DNA from: Pseudomonadota bacterium
Lineage (GTDB): Bacteria; Pseudomonadota; Alphaproteobacteria; Sphingomonadales; Sphingomonadaceae
Assembly: GCA_018240865.1 (NCBI GenBank)
Contig: JAFEEY010000051.1
Location: forward strand, 1 to 37,556
Direction of reading: 5' to 3'
Length of the DNA stretch: 37,556 bases
The first letter of the stretch is position 1; every line of letters begins with the position of its first letter. The notes under the pieces are model-generated. The model did no database searches. It was not told where the DNA came from and was given only the letters and a program-made list of their open reading frames with translations. Position numbers and translations under genes: made by a program. Positions 7,435 to 14,810 of the stretch are shown here, in pieces.

Positions 7435-9195
7435 GTGGACGGCCGCTTCCCCCTCACCCTTCGCGGTCGTGAAGGTGAACCGTGCCACGCGGCCGCCACG
7501 CGCCTTGGATCGCGGTGGGGTGTCGGGGACGGTGTCCGGCTGGCGAGGGAGCTCGGTCACCCGATGCCGGAAATGGTCAGGGGTATCGGCGTCCGGCCCT
7601 TCGCGGAGAAGGCCGGTCTTGATGCGGATGTCGTCGATTCCCACTCACCGGTTGTCGAAGCGGCTTCGCGCACCGTGCGCTTGCGCGCCCAGGCGTTGAG
7701 GCTCGGCGATTGGTCCGTCCGTTCGCGACGACGCTGCCCGCTCTGCATCGACGAGGACAAGGCGGATGCGCGCAGGATGGGGATCGAACCGGACTGGTGG
7801 GCGACCAGCCTCGCCTGGTGGGACATCCGGTCGGTTGACGTGTGCCACCGCCACGGTGTCCGCATGACCGACGAGTGCGCTGCATGTGGCGCGCGTCAGA
7901 CATGGCGATGCGGCCTGCTCCGCTGCGGTTGTGGCGCCGAGCACGGATCGAACGCAGCGGAGGAAGGCGACCCCGCCGTCGCGTCCTACATTCTCTCGCG
8001 CCTCTCCTACGTGCCCGCCGTGGCCGTCCCGGCGCTCGACGGAATGGAACTGGTCGATGCCATCAGGACGATGGAGTTGCTTGGCGCGGCGGGGCTCGAA
8101 TGGCGGCCCGTCAAGCCGCGCCGTGCAGATGCCGACCTGCCCGGCGATCGTCTGCAAGGGCTCCGGCTGGCCAAGGACTGGCCGATGGGCTTCCGCGCGC
8201 TGCTGGACGGACTCGTCGTCGCGCGGCCGGCCGACAGGGCCGATGGACTGCTGTCCGCCTACGGATGGCTGTATTCCGATATCTGCGTGGGCGACGCGCC
8301 GCGCGCGACCGCGGACCTTGTCGCCCCCGTCCTGCGCGAGCATGCCGTGGCCAACGGGATCATCGCGCGCGATGAGGAGCGGCTTGGCGCGGTCGTTCCG
8401 CATACCATGAACGCCACGGCCGTCGCCCGACGCATCGGCCGGTCCTACGCGACTACGCGCCGCATGCTGGAGGCGGCTGACGGGATCCCGGAGGGTTCGC
8501 GTCGTGGCGTGCCGTTCGCGTTGGATTTGGCTTTGGTCGACGATCTGCTCGGGGCGGTGGCCCCGACGGCGGCGCAACAGCGGGCGGCGTTGGGGGTTGG
8601 GCGCGGCCAGACGCGCCGCCTCGTCAACGACCCGATCGTCCTCGGCTCGCTGCCCGGCGGGACCACGGCCGTCGCCGACGCGCTGCTCCACGAGGTTCTC
8701 GCTCGAGCGGAGCCGCGGCCCGGACGCGACCTCGTTTCACTCCCGCTCGCCTGCCGCAACATGTCCGTCCCGCTGAATGTCGCTTGCCGCGAGGTGCTGG
8801 AGGGGAAGTTGAGGGTGTCGAGGTGCGGAACGGCAGCCGACGGGCTGTCGGCGGTGACCGTCGTCCAGTCAGACCTGGCTGTGCTACGCGCCGCGAAGGA
8901 TTCGCTGTGCGTGCAGGATGTCGCGAGGCTGCATGGCATCCATCATGAGGCAGCCCGCAGCCTTGTCCGCATGGGCGTGTTCGGTGCGCGAGACCCTGAT
9001 GGTCGGTTGAGTTCGTCATCGGTGTCGGACTTCTTCCGCGACCATGTCACCGCCGTCGACTACGCCCGCGCACGGCAGACCTCGCCGAAGCGCGTTCGCG
9101 AGACGTTGGAACTTCTGGGGATCCGCCCGGTATTCGGACCTCCGTCCTGTCGTCAGCTGATCTATCGCCGCGACGACCTTCCCGTCATCCACTGA
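7435..9195 (+). CDS. tniQ: TniQ/TnsD-family target selector 1
   Basis: TniQ proteins pick the insertion site and recruit TnsC. This 586-residue copy starts with GTG at 7435, 3 nt after tnsC; that start keeps the N-terminal family motif (LRGREGEPCHAAATRLG). The zinc-binding array is clear: CPLC at 101-104, CHRH at 137-140, CAAC at 148-151 and a CGC pair at 164-166. The C-terminal half carries several helix-turn-helix-like units: TAVARRIGRSYATTRRML near 328, QDVARLHGIHHEAARSLV near 493 and YARARQTSPKRVRETLEL near 542. The last two are followed by strands ending in SVSDFF or DDLPVI. This tandem HTH layout is typical of TnsD-type proteins that read a specific DNA sequence, rather than the short TniQ of CRISPR-associated elements. 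Its stop overlaps the start of the second tniQ. Confidence 0.88.
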   Translation: MDGRFPLTLRGREGEPCHAAATRLGSRWGVGDGVRLARELGHPMPEMVRGIGVRPFAEKAGLDADVVDSHSPVVEAASRTVRLRAQALRLGDWSVRSRRRCPLCIDEDKADARRMGIEPDWWATSLAWWDIRSVDVCHRHGVRMTDECAACGARQTWRCGLLRCGCGAEHGSNAAEEGDPAVASYILSRLSYVPAVAVPALDGMELVDAIRTMELLGAAGLEWRPVKPRRADADLPGDRLQGLRLAKDWPMGFRALLDGLVVARPADRADGLLSAYGWLYSDICVGDAPRATADLVAPVLREHAVANGIIARDEERLGAVVPHTMNATAVARRIGRSYATTRRMLEAADGIPEGSRRGVPFALDLALVDDLLGAVAPTAAQQRAALGVGRGQTRRLVNDPIVLGSLPGGTTAVADALLHEVLARAEPRPGRDLVSLPLACRNMSVPLNVACREVLEGKLRVSRCGTAADGLSAVTVVQSDLAVLRAAKDSLCVQDVARLHGIHHEAARSLVRMGVFGARDPDGRLSSSSVSDFFRDHVTAVDYARARQTSPKRVRETLELLGIRPVFGPPSCRQLIYRRDDLPVIH

Positions 9196-11039
9196 TGTCC
9201 AATCGCGGGTTCGTCCGGACCGTCGATCCGTCGCGGGTCGATCTGGCGCCATTGACCGTCCGGTTTCGCCCCGACGAACCGGCAGCGTCCCTGCTGGCCC
9301 GCCTCGCTGTGCGGCGGGGGAGCCGAACCGTCACCGGATACCTTGCCACGCTGCCCTTCTGCCCGAGCCGGCTGGCCGCCGACGTCCGGACCGGTCGGGC
9401 GCTCGACACACTTGCCAGGCTATCCGGTATTCCGGTGTCGCTGATCGAGGCATCGACGCCGATCAGGACGCCGCAGGGGTATTCGTTGAGCGGCGTGTTG
9501 CTCGAAGATCGCGGACATCTCGCCCATCCCCGCACGCTCGGCCGCGTGTGTCCGCAGTGCCTGGCCGAGGACCGCGATGGCCTGGACGGTCCCGTCGAGT
9601 GCCGGCCCCATCGACGCTTCTGGTGGGGATCCGAGGCGATCAGCGGCTGCCCGCGTCACCGGGTTCCTCTCCTTGCGACCTGCCCGAATTGTTCCGCACC
9701 GCTCTCGCTCAGGAACCTGCGTCCGGACGTCTGCTCGTGCGGTGCGCACTTCGCCAGCTTACCGGCGGAAAGTGAGATCACGGGCTATGACGCGCAACTG
9801 CTCGCCATGATGCGGGGCATGGAAGGCCCGTGCTGGGCCAATGGGCTAAGTGCCGACCTCGCCGCCGGCCTCGCCCTGCGGACTGGGATCCTCGATGAGC
9901 ATGGCTCGAAGGTCGGCCTGGTTAGGACTCTTCCGCTCGGCGATCGGATGGAGTTGACGGCCAGGGGCGGCTCGATCCTCGAAATGGGCCCGGAAGGATT
10001 TTCCGACGCGCTCGATCGGGCGGCCCGCCGCGGGCTCCTGAGGACGCCTGGAGAGGCGTATGGCGATCTCTACAAGTGGCTTGACCGTAGGGGCGCCGCG
10101 GCGCTTTCGCCTTTCCGGGAGGCCGTCTTCCAACACGCCGGTCGGTCGCTGAAATGTGCTCCCACGACGCAACTTTTCGGACGCGCGATGCAGGAGGCGC
10201 CTCCTTCCGCCCCCGCCGCTCCGTCCGACGAGACGCCTGTGTTGTCGGGACGTGCGGCGCTCGAACAGGCCATAGCCCGTGCCCGCTCCGTGTTTAGCCC
10301 CGGTCGCAAATCCGATGTGCAACAGATTCTTGGATTGAGCCGCAACCAGTTCCGCGGCGTGATGGAAAGAGGTGGCAACCCGGATTTACTGCCGGGGGCT
10401 CGCCCTTCTACCCCCAAGACCCACTTCTACGATCTGGATGGCGTCATCAGCCTGTTCGAACGTGCGCTGACCGCGCCGGTTTTCGAGGCCGTCCCGCCCC
10501 ACCTGATCCGTGTCGTGGATGCCAACAAGCTGTTTCGACGCTGGGTGACGGTCTATTGCGCGCTGCGCCAGGGCAGGCTGCAGGTCGCTGGCACACTGTC
10601 AGGTGAATCGGGCTTGTCGGCCTTGTTGGTGGAGCGCAACGACGTGCTGGCGTCCGTTCCGCCCGGAAGAGCCGCGGATGACGAGCCGTCCACCACCCCT
10701 GCGGAAGCTGCCGAGATGACTGGATTGAACACAGTCACTCTGTCCAAGCTGCGCGCGGCGGGACATCTACGCTTCGTCAGGCGCGCGGCGCGCAACGGTC
10801 AGATCGCGCACGGACCCGCGCTGGCTTCCCTCGCCGATCTCGAGCGGAATTTCATATCGATCGGCGCCTTGGAGAGAGCGACGGGGATCGCTAGAAATAT
10901 TCTGCTGTCGGCGCTCGCCGACGCTGGCGTGCGATCAGTCGTGTCGGGATCGAAGGATGTGAGGCCCTTGTTTCAGCGCCCCGAAGCGCTCACCGTTTTG
11001 AAGGCCAGCGTATTTGAGTCCAAGCGCGAACCGAAGTAA
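9195..11039 (+). CDS. tniQ: TniQ/TnsD-family target selector 2
   Basis: A second target-selection protein, 614 residues, starting at the ATG in a TGATG junction with the first. The N-terminus has the family motif (LTVRFRPDEPAASLLARLA). The zinc ligands are CPQC at 119-122, CPRH at 152-155, CPNC at 163-166 and CSC at 180-182. The C-terminal region has HTH-like units near 373 (DVQQILGLSRNQFRGVME), 502 (AAEMTGLNTVTLSKLRAAG) and 558 (GALERATGIARNILLSALAD). It is clearly a different protein from the upstream copy, not a recent duplicate: only the motif framework is shared. Elements with two TniQ proteins often use one for a chromosomal attachment site and the other for a second class of target or as a partner. 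Which does which here cannot be told from the sequence. It is the last transposon gene before the right boundary. Confidence 0.88.
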   Translation: MSNRGFVRTVDPSRVDLAPLTVRFRPDEPAASLLARLAVRRGSRTVTGYLATLPFCPSRLAADVRTGRALDTLARLSGIPVSLIEASTPIRTPQGYSLSGVLLEDRGHLAHPRTLGRVCPQCLAEDRDGLDGPVECRPHRRFWWGSEAISGCPRHRVPLLATCPNCSAPLSLRNLRPDVCSCGAHFASLPAESEITGYDAQLLAMMRGMEGPCWANGLSADLAAGLALRTGILDEHGSKVGLVRTLPLGDRMELTARGGSILEMGPEGFSDALDRAARRGLLRTPGEAYGDLYKWLDRRGAAALSPFREAVFQHAGRSLKCAPTTQLFGRAMQEAPPSAPAAPSDETPVLSGRAALEQAIARARSVFSPGRKSDVQQILGLSRNQFRGVMERGGNPDLLPGARPSTPKTHFYDLDGVISLFERALTAPVFEAVPPHLIRVVDANKLFRRWVTVYCALRQGRLQVAGTLSGESGLSALLVERNDVLASVPPGRAADDEPSTTPAEAAEMTGLNTVTLSKLRAAGHLRFVRRAARNGQIAHGPALASLADLERNFISIGALERATGIARNILLSALADAGVRSVVSGSKDVRPLFQRPEALTVLKASVFESKREPK

Positions 11040-11113
11040 GTCGAATTGCGGCCAAAGAGGCTTTAATCATGGCCAGGATGGGTGGTTTTGTGCAGCTTAA
11101 TTGGGTCTGTTAA
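11040..11113. other. Probable right-end region of the transposon
   Basis: The tail between the tniQ2 stop and the interrupted kinase frame is less GC-rich than its surroundings. It contains an imperfect pair AATTGCGGCCA (11044-11054) and AATCATGGCCA (11065-11075), 8 of 11 identical and offset by 21 bp, as might be expected for TnsB binding sites. The kinase frame is closed by TAA at 11111-11113. No convincing terminal TG/CA end or target duplication could be fixed because the left end is not visible. The exact junction is uncertain by about 20 bp. Confidence 0.4.
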
Positions 11114-11212
11114 GAAGCGCGGCCGCGCATCCGGCCGTCGCGCCGTCCGGCCATTATCCTTGCGATCGGCTTTGCCTTCCTGATCGGCGTCGGCGCGATC
11201 AGCGCCTGGCTC

Positions 11213-12595
11213 GTGCTCAGCGCGCGGGAGGAAACCGCTCTGGTCGGCCACACGGTCGATGTACGCACGGAAGCGTCGCGCCTGCTGGAGGCGCTGATCG
11301 ACGCCGAAACCGGCCAGCGCGGCTATCTGCTGACCGGCAGGCAATTCTATCTCGACCGCCATCTGGCGGGAATGAGCGCGATCGAGCCGAGCTGGTCGCG
11401 GCTGCGCGCGCTCACCGGCGACAACCTTGAGCAGCAGCAACGTCTCGCCGCGATGCATCCGCTGGTCCGCGGCAAGATCGCGGAGCTGAGCCAGACCACG
11501 GCGCTGGCGATGGCGGGCCGCCAGCGCGCGGCGCTTGAAGTCGTGCGCACCGATCGCGGCAAGCGGCTGATGGAAGGCATCAGGACGCAGCTCGCGGCGA
11601 TCCAGGCCGAAGAAGCCCGCTTGCTGGACGCCCGGCGCACGGCGGCGGATCGCAGCGGCGTGCTGCTGCTCGTGCTCTCAATCTCCGGGCTGGGCATCGC
11701 CGGCCTGCTCGGCGCCGCCGCGATCGCGTCGATCCTGCGCTATGCACGCGGCCTCGAGCAAGCCAATGCCGAGGTGCGGTCCCTGAACGAGGGGCTGGAA
11801 GCCATTGTCGCCGAACGCACGGCCGATCTGCAGGCGGCGAACGACGAGATTCAGCGCTTCGCCTATATCGTCAGCCATGACCTGCGCTCACCGCTCGTCA
11901 ACGTGATGGGCTTCACGGCGGAGCTGGAGACGGCGGGCGGCCAGGCGCGCGACCTGCTCGGCCGGGCCGAGGCCGCTACGCCCGATGTCGTCACCAGGGA
12001 GCATCGGCTGGCCGTCACCGAGGATCTGCCCGAAGCGATCGGCTTCATCCGCACATCGACCGCGAAGATGGACCGGCTGATCAATGCGATCCTGAAGCTT
12101 TCGCGTGAAGGGCGGCGCACGCTTGCCCCGGAACAGATCGACATGACCGCCCTGCTGAACGACATCGCAGGATCGCTTCGTCAGCAGACCGAAGCAGCGA
12201 ATGCGCAAATCGAGATCGGCCAATTGCCGGCGATCGTCAGTGACCGGCTGGCGCTCGACCAGGTCTTCGGAAACCTGGTCGAGAATGCCGTCAAATATCT
12301 CGACCCGGCCCGAACCGGCCATATTCGCGTGAACGGCAAGTCGTTGGGAGAGTTGGTGGAAATCGCGGTCGAAGACAATGGACGCGGTATAGACAAGGCC
12401 GATCAGGAGCGCGTATTCGACCTGTTCCGGCGCGCCGGCGTGCAGGACCGCCCGGGCGAAGGCATCGGCCTTGCCCATGTCCGCGCACTGGTGAGGCGGC
12501 TGGGCGGCGCGATCGCGCTGGCATCGGAGCCGGGGCGCGGAAGCCGCTTCACGGTAACGCTGCCGAAGCAAGTGAAAGGAAGTGCGGGGGAATGA
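11213..12595 (+). CDS. CHASE3 sensor histidine kinase, 5'-truncated by the transposon
   Basis: A membrane sensor kinase. In frame, the sequence from 11114 onward reads as kinase (basic residues, then the membrane helix AIILAIGFAFLIGVGAISAW), but there is no ATG, GTG or TTG between the stop at 11111 and the GTG at 11213, which lies inside that helix and has no visible ribosome site. Numbering from that GTG: CHASE3 domain at 5-145 (LIDAETGQRGYLLTG), second membrane helix at about 149-175, and DHp with H222 in FAYIVSHDLRSPL. The HATPase has NLVENAVKYL, VEDNGRGID and GEGIGLAHVR. The core is intact, but the protein would lose its first membrane anchor and native start, so it is probably non-functional or produced only by read-through from the transposon. 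It overlaps the next regulator gene by 4 nt. Confidence 0.75.
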   Translation: MLSAREETALVGHTVDVRTEASRLLEALIDAETGQRGYLLTGRQFYLDRHLAGMSAIEPSWSRLRALTGDNLEQQQRLAAMHPLVRGKIAELSQTTALAMAGRQRAALEVVRTDRGKRLMEGIRTQLAAIQAEEARLLDARRTAADRSGVLLLVLSISGLGIAGLLGAAAIASILRYARGLEQANAEVRSLNEGLEAIVAERTADLQAANDEIQRFAYIVSHDLRSPLVNVMGFTAELETAGGQARDLLGRAEAATPDVVTREHRLAVTEDLPEAIGFIRTSTAKMDRLINAILKLSREGRRTLAPEQIDMTALLNDIAGSLRQQTEAANAQIEIGQLPAIVSDRLALDQVFGNLVENAVKYLDPARTGHIRVNGKSLGELVEIAVEDNGRGIDKADQERVFDLFRRAGVQDRPGEGIGLAHVRALVRRLGGAIALASEPGRGSRFTVTLPKQVKGSAGE

Positions 12596-13026
12596 ACGGC
12601 CGGCAAGTCACCATCGTGATGGTCGAGGACGATGACGGCCATGCCCGTCTGATCGAAAAGAATGTTCGCCGGGCGGGCGTGTGCAACGAGATCGTGCATC
12701 ATACCGACGGCACCTCAGCACTTGGCTATCTCTTCGACGAGAAAGTGCGGCGCGGCGGCCCGATGCTGGTGCTGCTGGACCTGAATCTGCCCGACATGTC
12801 GGGCGTGTCGATCCTCGAGAAGATCAAGCAGGACGAATGCCTGCGGCTCGCGCCGGTGATCGTGCTCACCACCACCGACGATCAGCGCGAGATCCAGCGC
12901 TGCTACGATCTGGGCGCCAATGTCTACATCACCAAGCCGGTGGATTATGAGGCCTTCGCCAACGCCATCCGCCAGCTCGGCCTGTTCCTGTCGGTGATGC
13001 AGGTGCCCGAGGCAGCCGGCGGATGA
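12592..13026 (+). CDS. Single-domain response regulator (Rcp1-like receiver)
   Basis: A receiver-only regulator of 144 residues, expected to accept phosphate from the kinase encoded just upstream and pass the signal by protein contact, since it has no output domain. The acidic pocket is MVEDDDG (E12-D14), the phosphoacceptor is D63 in LLDLNLPD, the conserved Thr is in VLTTTDD and the Lys is in YITKPVD. The slightly long loop with LFDEKVRRGGP is typical of Rcp1-type receivers paired with CHASE3 or phytochrome-type kinases. Start and stop overlap the neighbours by 4 nt on both sides (ATGA), so the three signalling genes form one operon. Confidence 0.85.
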   Translation: MNGRQVTIVMVEDDDGHARLIEKNVRRAGVCNEIVHHTDGTSALGYLFDEKVRRGGPMLVLLDLNLPDMSGVSILEKIKQDECLRLAPVIVLTTTDDQREIQRCYDLGANVYITKPVDYEAFANAIRQLGLFLSVMQVPEAAGG

Positions 13027-14048
13027 GCGATGCGTCGCTGCGCATCCTTTATGTCGATGACGATGAGGCGCTGGGCCGGCTGACCCAGAAAGCGCTCGGG
13101 CGGATGGGCTTTGACGTGCAGCCCGTAGCGGGCGGTGACGAGGCCGTCGCGATCCTGCGCGGCACCGCCTTCGATGCGGTGGTGCTGGATCATCACATGC
13201 CCGGCCGCGACGGCCTGGCGACGCTGAAGCTGATCGGCGAACTGCCGGCGCCGCCGCCGGTTGTCTATGCGACCGGATCGGACGAAGGGCGGATCGCGGT
13301 CGCGGCGCTGAAGGCTGGCGCGGCGGACTATGTGATCAAGGATACGGACGGCAGCTATTTCGAGCTGCTGGCCAAGGCGCTGCATGGCGCGATCGAGGCC
13401 GCCGCGGTGCGGCGCGCCCGGGAAGCAGCCGAAGCGGAAATGCGCGCGGCCCGCGATCGGGCCGAAATGCTGTTGAAGGAAGTCAATCACCGCGTCGCGA
13501 ACTCGCTCGCGATCGTAACAGCGCTGGCTCATATGCAGGCGCAGCGCCTGACCGACCCCGCCGCACGCGACGCGCTGGAGGAAATGCAGCGGCGCATCGC
13601 CGCCATCGCGCAGGTGCACCGCCAGCTTTATGCCGCCGGCAATGGTGAAGCTGTGGAGCTTTCCGTCTATCTCGACAAGCTGGCTTCGGAGCTGAACGAG
13701 ACGCTGGGTGAGGCGCGGATCGTCCTGCGGTCCGACCAGGTCACGGTCGCGACCGACAAGGCCGTCTCGGTCGGCGTGATCGTGACCGAGCTGGTCAGCA
13801 ACGCCTGCAAATACGCCTATCCGGCAGGCGAGCCGGGGCCGGTGCGCATCCTGCTCGATCATCGCGGCGAGGGCGGTCTGCGTCTCGCGGTCGAGGATGA
13901 CGGCGTCGGCTGGACGGGGGCGGGCCCCATCCAGGGCACCGGCGTCGGCTCGCGCGTGATCAAGGCAATGGCGGCGAGCCTGCGCGGCACGCTGCATTAC
14001 GAGCCTCTGTCGCGGGGCACCCGGGCCGTGCTACAGTTCGCGGCATGA
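13023..14048 (+). CDS. Receiver domain fused to a HisKA_2-type histidine kinase
   Basis: A soluble hybrid of 341 residues. Residues 5-120 are a receiver: YVDDDEA, D56 in VVLDHHMP, and a K in YVIKDTD. A coiled-coil linker rich in Ala and Arg (residues 125-152) follows, then a HisKA_2 dimerisation domain with H156 in LLKEVNHRVANSLAIV. The C-terminal HATPase has TELVSNACKYAYP and VEDDGVGW, then GTGVGSRVI. In alphaproteobacteria such receiver-kinase proteins work in phosphorelays, sometimes in the general stress response, but no PhyR or EcfG gene is seen here. There is no membrane segment. It is translationally coupled to the regulator upstream and to the DUF983 gene downstream (4-nt overlap). 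Confidence 0.85.
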   Translation: MSDASLRILYVDDDEALGRLTQKALGRMGFDVQPVAGGDEAVAILRGTAFDAVVLDHHMPGRDGLATLKLIGELPAPPPVVYATGSDEGRIAVAALKAGAADYVIKDTDGSYFELLAKALHGAIEAAAVRRAREAAEAEMRAARDRAEMLLKEVNHRVANSLAIVTALAHMQAQRLTDPAARDALEEMQRRIAAIAQVHRQLYAAGNGEAVELSVYLDKLASELNETLGEARIVLRSDQVTVATDKAVSVGVIVTELVSNACKYAYPAGEPGPVRILLDHRGEGGLRLAVEDDGVGWTGAGPIQGTGVGSRVIKAMAASLRGTLHYEPLSRGTRAVLQFAA

Positions 14049-14476
14049 CGAACATATCGGCGCCCGAGCATTTCGCCTGGACGGAAGAAGGCAAATGGCC
14101 GTGGATCGTCCGCACCGGCTGGAAGGGCCTGTGCCCGCGGTGCGGCAAGGGGCCGTTGTTCAAAAGTTGGCTGAAGCTGCGCGACTCCTGCCCCGTGTGC
14201 GGGCTCGATTACGGTTTCGCCACGCCCGATGACGGGCCGGCCTTTTTCGCGCTTTGCCTGACGGCGTTCCCGCTGATCTTTTTCGTCGTGTGGCTGGAAG
14301 TCGCCTACGCCCCGCCTTGGTGGGTGCATGTGCTGACTTCGGGTCCGCTGATGGCGCTCGGCACGGTCGCGAGTCTCCGCCCTTTCAAGGGTTGGCTGGT
14401 CGCGTCGCAATTCGTCAATCGCGCCGAGGAAGCGGGGACGAGCGAGCTCGCGCGCAAGCTGAGCCGCAAGGACTGA
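14045..14476 (+). CDS. DUF983 family membrane protein
   Basis: A protein of 143 residues with the DUF983 layout: a zinc-ribbon-like pair of CxxC motifs (C30-P-R-C33 and C49-P-V-C52) followed by two hydrophobic segments (ALCLTAFPLIFFVVWLEVAY and HVLTSGPLMALGTVASL), then a short polar tail. The first CxxC block sits in the family signature GLCPRCGKGPLF. The molecular role is not established. It starts 4 nt inside the end of the sensor kinase gene, although it is a common alphaproteobacterial gene and need not be functionally tied to signalling. Confidence 0.85.
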   Translation: MTNISAPEHFAWTEEGKWPWIVRTGWKGLCPRCGKGPLFKSWLKLRDSCPVCGLDYGFATPDDGPAFFALCLTAFPLIFFVVWLEVAYAPPWWVHVLTSGPLMALGTVASLRPFKGWLVASQFVNRAEEAGTSELARKLSRKD

Positions 14477-14500
14477 ACCCGCAGGCCGCTTCGCGGGTTC
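14475..14500 (+). terminator. Stem-loop after the DUF983 gene
   Basis: Perfect 8-bp arms GAACCCGC (14475-14482) and GCGGGTTC (14493-14500) with a 10-nt loop begin inside the stop codon of the DUF983 gene. There is no T-run after the stem, so it is either a weak terminator, an attenuator or an mRNA-stabilising hairpin ahead of the small gene at 14523. Confidence 0.4.
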
Positions 14501-14522
14501 AAGCCTGCGAAGGAGGCCAAAT

Positions 14523-14804
14523 ATGGACATTTCCAACACGCCGCTCGCCGAGCGCATAGCGCGCGTGCTCGCGGGCCAGAGGCTGAGCGCGAACGCGGAG
14601 GGCTTGAATCCTTCGGCAAGCGAAGCAGTGGACCGTGCGTGGCGCGAGCATCTCGACGATGCCCGTGCCGTGCTCCGCACGCTCCGCGAGCCGGATGAGG
14701 ACATGGCCGCGGCAGGCGATGTCGCGGTCTGGGAGCGGATGGTCCGCGCGGCGATCGATGCCGAAGGCGGCGGCAAGCCGAATGGCGCCCAGGCGGCGGC
14801 GTGA
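14523..14804 (+). CDS. Small conserved hypothetical protein
   Basis: A protein of 93 residues with a strong ribosome site, AGGAGG at 14511-14516, six nt ahead of the ATG, which makes this a convincing gene. It is predicted to be mostly alpha-helical and acidic (MDISNTPLAERIARVLAGQR, SEAVDRAWREHLDDARAVL), with no membrane segment, Cys or known motif. Similar short proteins occur in sphingomonads, but I cannot name a function. It is separated from the DUF983 gene by 46 nt containing a hairpin, so it may have its own expression control. Its 3' end faces the Slam gene convergently with only 6 nt between stops. Confidence 0.65.
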   Translation: MDISNTPLAERIARVLAGQRLSANAEGLNPSASEAVDRAWREHLDDARAVLRTLREPDEDMAAAGDVAVWERMVRAAIDAEGGGKPNGAQAAA

Positions 14805-14810
14805 CGATGG

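Larger units (their letters stand above)
1..11113. mobile_element. Tn7-like transposon, operon side (left end not seen)
   Basis: The region carries the full set of Tn7-like core proteins in one forward operon: TnsA nuclease, TnsB DDE transposase, TnsC AAA+ ATPase and two TniQ/TnsD zinc-finger proteins, preceded by two accessory genes and by two divergent reverse-strand genes. The right boundary is inferred from the AT-richer tail after the last tniQ gene and from loss of the start of the histidine kinase gene next to it. An in-frame stop at 11111-11113 is followed at once by kinase-like sequence with no start codon. I could not define terminal inverted repeats or a target duplication, and the left end may lie outside the window, so the given start is only the window edge. 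With TnsA present, cut-and-paste movement is expected. No cas genes are visible. Confidence 0.75.

Noticed and set aside
1..11113. CRISPR-associated transposon
   Set aside because: No Cas12k, Cascade genes or repeat-spacer array is visible, and both TniQ proteins are of the long TnsD-like type. The missing left side of the element could still alter this.
91..11134. TGCGC-type terminal inverted repeats near 95 and 11129
   Set aside because: The resemblance is only 7-8 bases in GC-rich DNA, the flanks do not form a target duplication, and the left site is almost inside a gene end.
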